64,000 nt of DNA. Origin: Ardenticatenaceae bacterium (GTDB lineage: Bacteria; Chloroflexota; Anaerolineae; Promineifilales; Promineifilaceae). The position numbers and the translations under genes are program-made. The notes below the pieces were generated by a model. That model saw only the letters and a program-made list of their open reading frames with translations, was not told where the DNA came from and searched no databases. This document shows positions 62,227-64,000 of this stretch, piece after piece. Where the stretch lies: assembly GCA_020634315.1 (NCBI GenBank), contig JACKBV010000002.1, forward strand, positions 186,001 through 250,000, written 5' to 3'. Numbering within the stretch: the first letter of the stretch is position 1; each line of letters opens with the position of its first letter.

Positions 62227-64000
62227 ATGTGGAATTCCCTTCGCACTCGATTAACCATCATTTTCATCAGTCTGGCCATTGGCCCACTGCTGTTGGTTGG
62301 GGCGATCTTGGCCCAGCGCAGCTTCGCCTTTGAGCAAGAACAGGCTCTCGACTTGCAACAACAAGTTGCCCAACGTGTTTCCACAGCAATCACGGCCTTC
62401 TTTCAGGAAGTGGAAAATGATCTCTCCTCCCTCAGCACCGAAATTCGTAATTTGGAGCAGCCAGATCGCGCACAGCAAATTAGCCTTCTCTTAGGTGCTT
62501 TTAGCAGCGGCACTTACCGCAATGTCTATGAAGAGTTTGCCTGGCTAGATGCACAGGGACAAGAGCAAGTGCGTGTCTCCCGCCAGGATGTTTTCACCGG
62601 TGATGAACTTATCAGCCGCGCCGATGCGCCGGAATTCACACAACCTCGCGACACCAGAGAAATCTACTACAGTTCCGTTTGGTTTGATGAACGCAGTGGC
62701 AAGCCCTTGATCACCGTGGCTATCCCGCTGTCAGAACCACGCAGCGTGCAATTGAACAGTGTCCTCGTAGCCACACTCCGCTTTAGTGCGGTTAGCGACC
62801 TGCTTGCCGAACTACAGGTTGGCGATGAGCAAGTCGTGTATGTCGTCACACAGTCCAATCAGGTAATAGCGCACGAAAATATTGGTCAGGTTTCCCCTGA
62901 AACCACCATTTTATTGCCGGAACAAGCTGGCGTACAGACAGGACTTAACAATCAAGATGATGTAGTAGGCATTGCTCAGCTTCGCTTAGGCACACAAACC
63001 CTGCGTGCAGTAGCAGAAACTTCTACAGCAGCCGCCCTATCTTTAGCCAGAAGTGTTGTCAACACTTTAGCCATCGTCATTTTTATTACCCTGATAGTTG
63101 CCACTGCTGTTAGCTTCCTCGCCGCACGGCAGATTGTACGCCCGGTAGAAGATCTGCTAACCACAGCCGAGCGTGTTACCGCAGGTGATTTTTCGCAGCA
63201 GGTTACAACGATTGGCCGCGATGAAATTGGCAAACTCGGTATTGCCTTCAATGCGATGACCACGCAGTTACGTAACCTTATCGGCAACCTGGAACAACGT
63301 GTTCACGACCGGACACGCGCCTTGGAAACCAGCAACCGGGTCAGCCGACGTCTTTCTACCATTTTGGATACAGAGAAATTGGTGCAAGAAGTAGTCGTGC
63401 AAATTCAAAGCGCTTTTGACTACTATCATGTGCATATCTATCTGGTAGACGAGGCCAATGAGCAGCTGCTGATGGTGGGTGGCACTGGCGAAGCAGGGCA
63501 AACGATGCTGACGCAAGGTCACAAGATCGAGGTTGGCAAGGGGTTGGTTGGTCGCGCAGCGGCTACCAACACACCTGTGTTTGTTCCTGATGTAACCCAA
63601 GACAGGCAGTGGCTGCCCAATCCGTTATTGCCAGACACGAAAGCGGAAACGGCCGTTCCCATTGCTATCGGTGATCGGGTGCTGGGTGTACTAGACGTCC
63701 AGCAAAACCTGATCGGTGGCTTGACAGAAGAGAGCGTCGAACTGCTGCAAGCCATTGCTAACCAGGTAGCCATCGCCCTCCAAAATGCACGGCAAATACA
63801 GGAAACACAAACCAGTGAAACGCTCACCCGTACTGTGTTGGAATCAGTAGCCGTACCTATGCTCATCTCCCGTGTTGGCGATGGCAAAATGTTGTATGTC
63901 AACGACTATTTGGCATCAATGGTACGCATGTCAATTGAAGAACTGAGAAAGTTAGGCACGCCCAACTTTTATGTAGACGTAACAGACCGTCAGGCAGTGA
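62227..64000 (+). CDS. Cache-HAMP-GAF-PAS sensor, truncated by the window end
   Basis: 591 codons are visible with no stop. It has the same plan as the gene at 56533 (starting WNSLRTRL, helix 1, Cache to about 265, helix 2 about 270-300, HAMP RPVEDLLTTAERVTAGDFSQQV, coiled coil LEQRVHDRTRALE, GAF about 375-515 with LPNPLLPDTKAETAVPI). It then continues into a PAS-like domain (TRTVLESVAVPMLIS, GKMLYVNDYLASMVRMS). It may therefore end in a histidine kinase outside the window and be the output partner of the whole array. The start is the ATG at 62227, preceded by AGAGGAAT. Confidence 0.85.
   Translation, partial: MWNSLRTRLTIIFISLAIGPLLLVGAILAQRSFAFEQEQALDLQQQVAQRVSTAITAFFQEVENDLSSLSTEIRNLEQPDRAQQISLLLGAFSSGTYRNVYEEFAWLDAQGQEQVRVSRQDVFTGDELISRADAPEFTQPRDTREIYYSSVWFDERSGKPLITVAIPLSEPRSVQLNSVLVATLRFSAVSDLLAELQVGDEQVVYVVTQSNQVIAHENIGQVSPETTILLPEQAGVQTGLNNQDDVVGIAQLRLGTQTLRAVAETSTAAALSLARSVVNTLAIVIFITLIVATAVSFLAARQIVRPVEDLLTTAERVTAGDFSQQVTTIGRDEIGKLGIAFNAMTTQLRNLIGNLEQRVHDRTRALETSNRVSRRLSTILDTEKLVQEVVVQIQSAFDYYHVHIYLVDEANEQLLMVGGTGEAGQTMLTQGHKIEVGKGLVGRAAATNTPVFVPDVTQDRQWLPNPLLPDTKAETAVPIAIGDRVLGVLDVQQNLIGGLTEESVELLQAIANQVAIALQNARQIQETQTSETLTRTVLESVAVPMLISRVGDGKMLYVNDYLASMVRMSIEELRKLGTPNFYVDVTDRQAV

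Noticed and set aside
1..64000. CRISPR arrays, tRNA and rRNA genes, insertion sequences.
   Set aside because: No regularly spaced repeats of CRISPR length, no cloverleaf with a conserved T-loop, and no transposase motif were seen by eye. A tRNAscan or ISfinder search would be decisive.

Overview
The window looks like a chromosomal segment of a Chloroflexota bacterium, probably an Anaerolineae/Ardenticatenia-like lineage. This is inferred from gene content: HAMP-GAF sensors of the kind common in that phylum, a two-gene diterpene module like the one in Herpetosiphon, GatCAB, PdxST, and many lipoproteins with Thr/Pro- or Glu/Ala-rich linkers. GC is moderate. No rRNA, tRNA, CRISPR array or transposase was found. 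The most pervasive signal is an octamer palindrome, ACGGCCGT, usually inside AACGGCCGTT. I count about 85 copies by eye, where chance predicts roughly one. Copies fall in several reading frames and also between genes, like the HIP1 element of cyanobacteria.

Layout. 0-13.5 kb: alpha-oxoamine synthase, a class A penicillin-binding protein, a PAS histidine kinase, a pdxS/acetyltransferase/pdxT operon, a methyltransferase, a uracil-DNA glycosylase without the usual Fe-S cysteines, an SPFH coiled-coil protein and a secreted beta-lactamase-fold lipoprotein. 13.5-27.8 kb (minus strand): a lipid/polyketide operon of acyl-CoA dehydrogenase, a 2,673-residue iterative synthase (KS-AT-KS-ACP-ACP-KR-DH), a phosphopantetheinyl transferase and a three-subunit acyl-CoA carboxylase that could supply extender units. 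28-34.5 kb (minus): a cNMP-binding protein, a histidine phosphatase and a BMP-type nucleoside ABC transporter. 35-47.2 kb: a membrane metalloprotease with TPRs, a cNMP/PH-domain membrane protein, peptide deformylase, gatC, gatA (frameshifted) and gatB scattered among a secreted spondin-type protein, a decayed RDD gene, a sugar nucleotidyltransferase and an aminotransferase.

47.4-52.4 kb: a nucleoside hydrolase, a HAD protein, then a class II diterpene cyclase, an Rv3378c-like diterpene synthase and a membrane protein, forming a probable diterpenoid locus. 52.9-64 kb: a run of four membrane-anchored Cache/HAMP/GAF sensors without any kinase, cyclase or other output domain in the complete members, interleaved with two substrate-binding lipoproteins. 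The last gene runs off the window.

The best candidates for undescribed biology are the genome-wide palindrome, the synthase operon (both ACPs carry Thr where the phosphopantetheine Ser should be, and the biotin carboxylase has an altered active site), the diterpene pair beside a nucleoside hydrolase, and the output-less sensor array.
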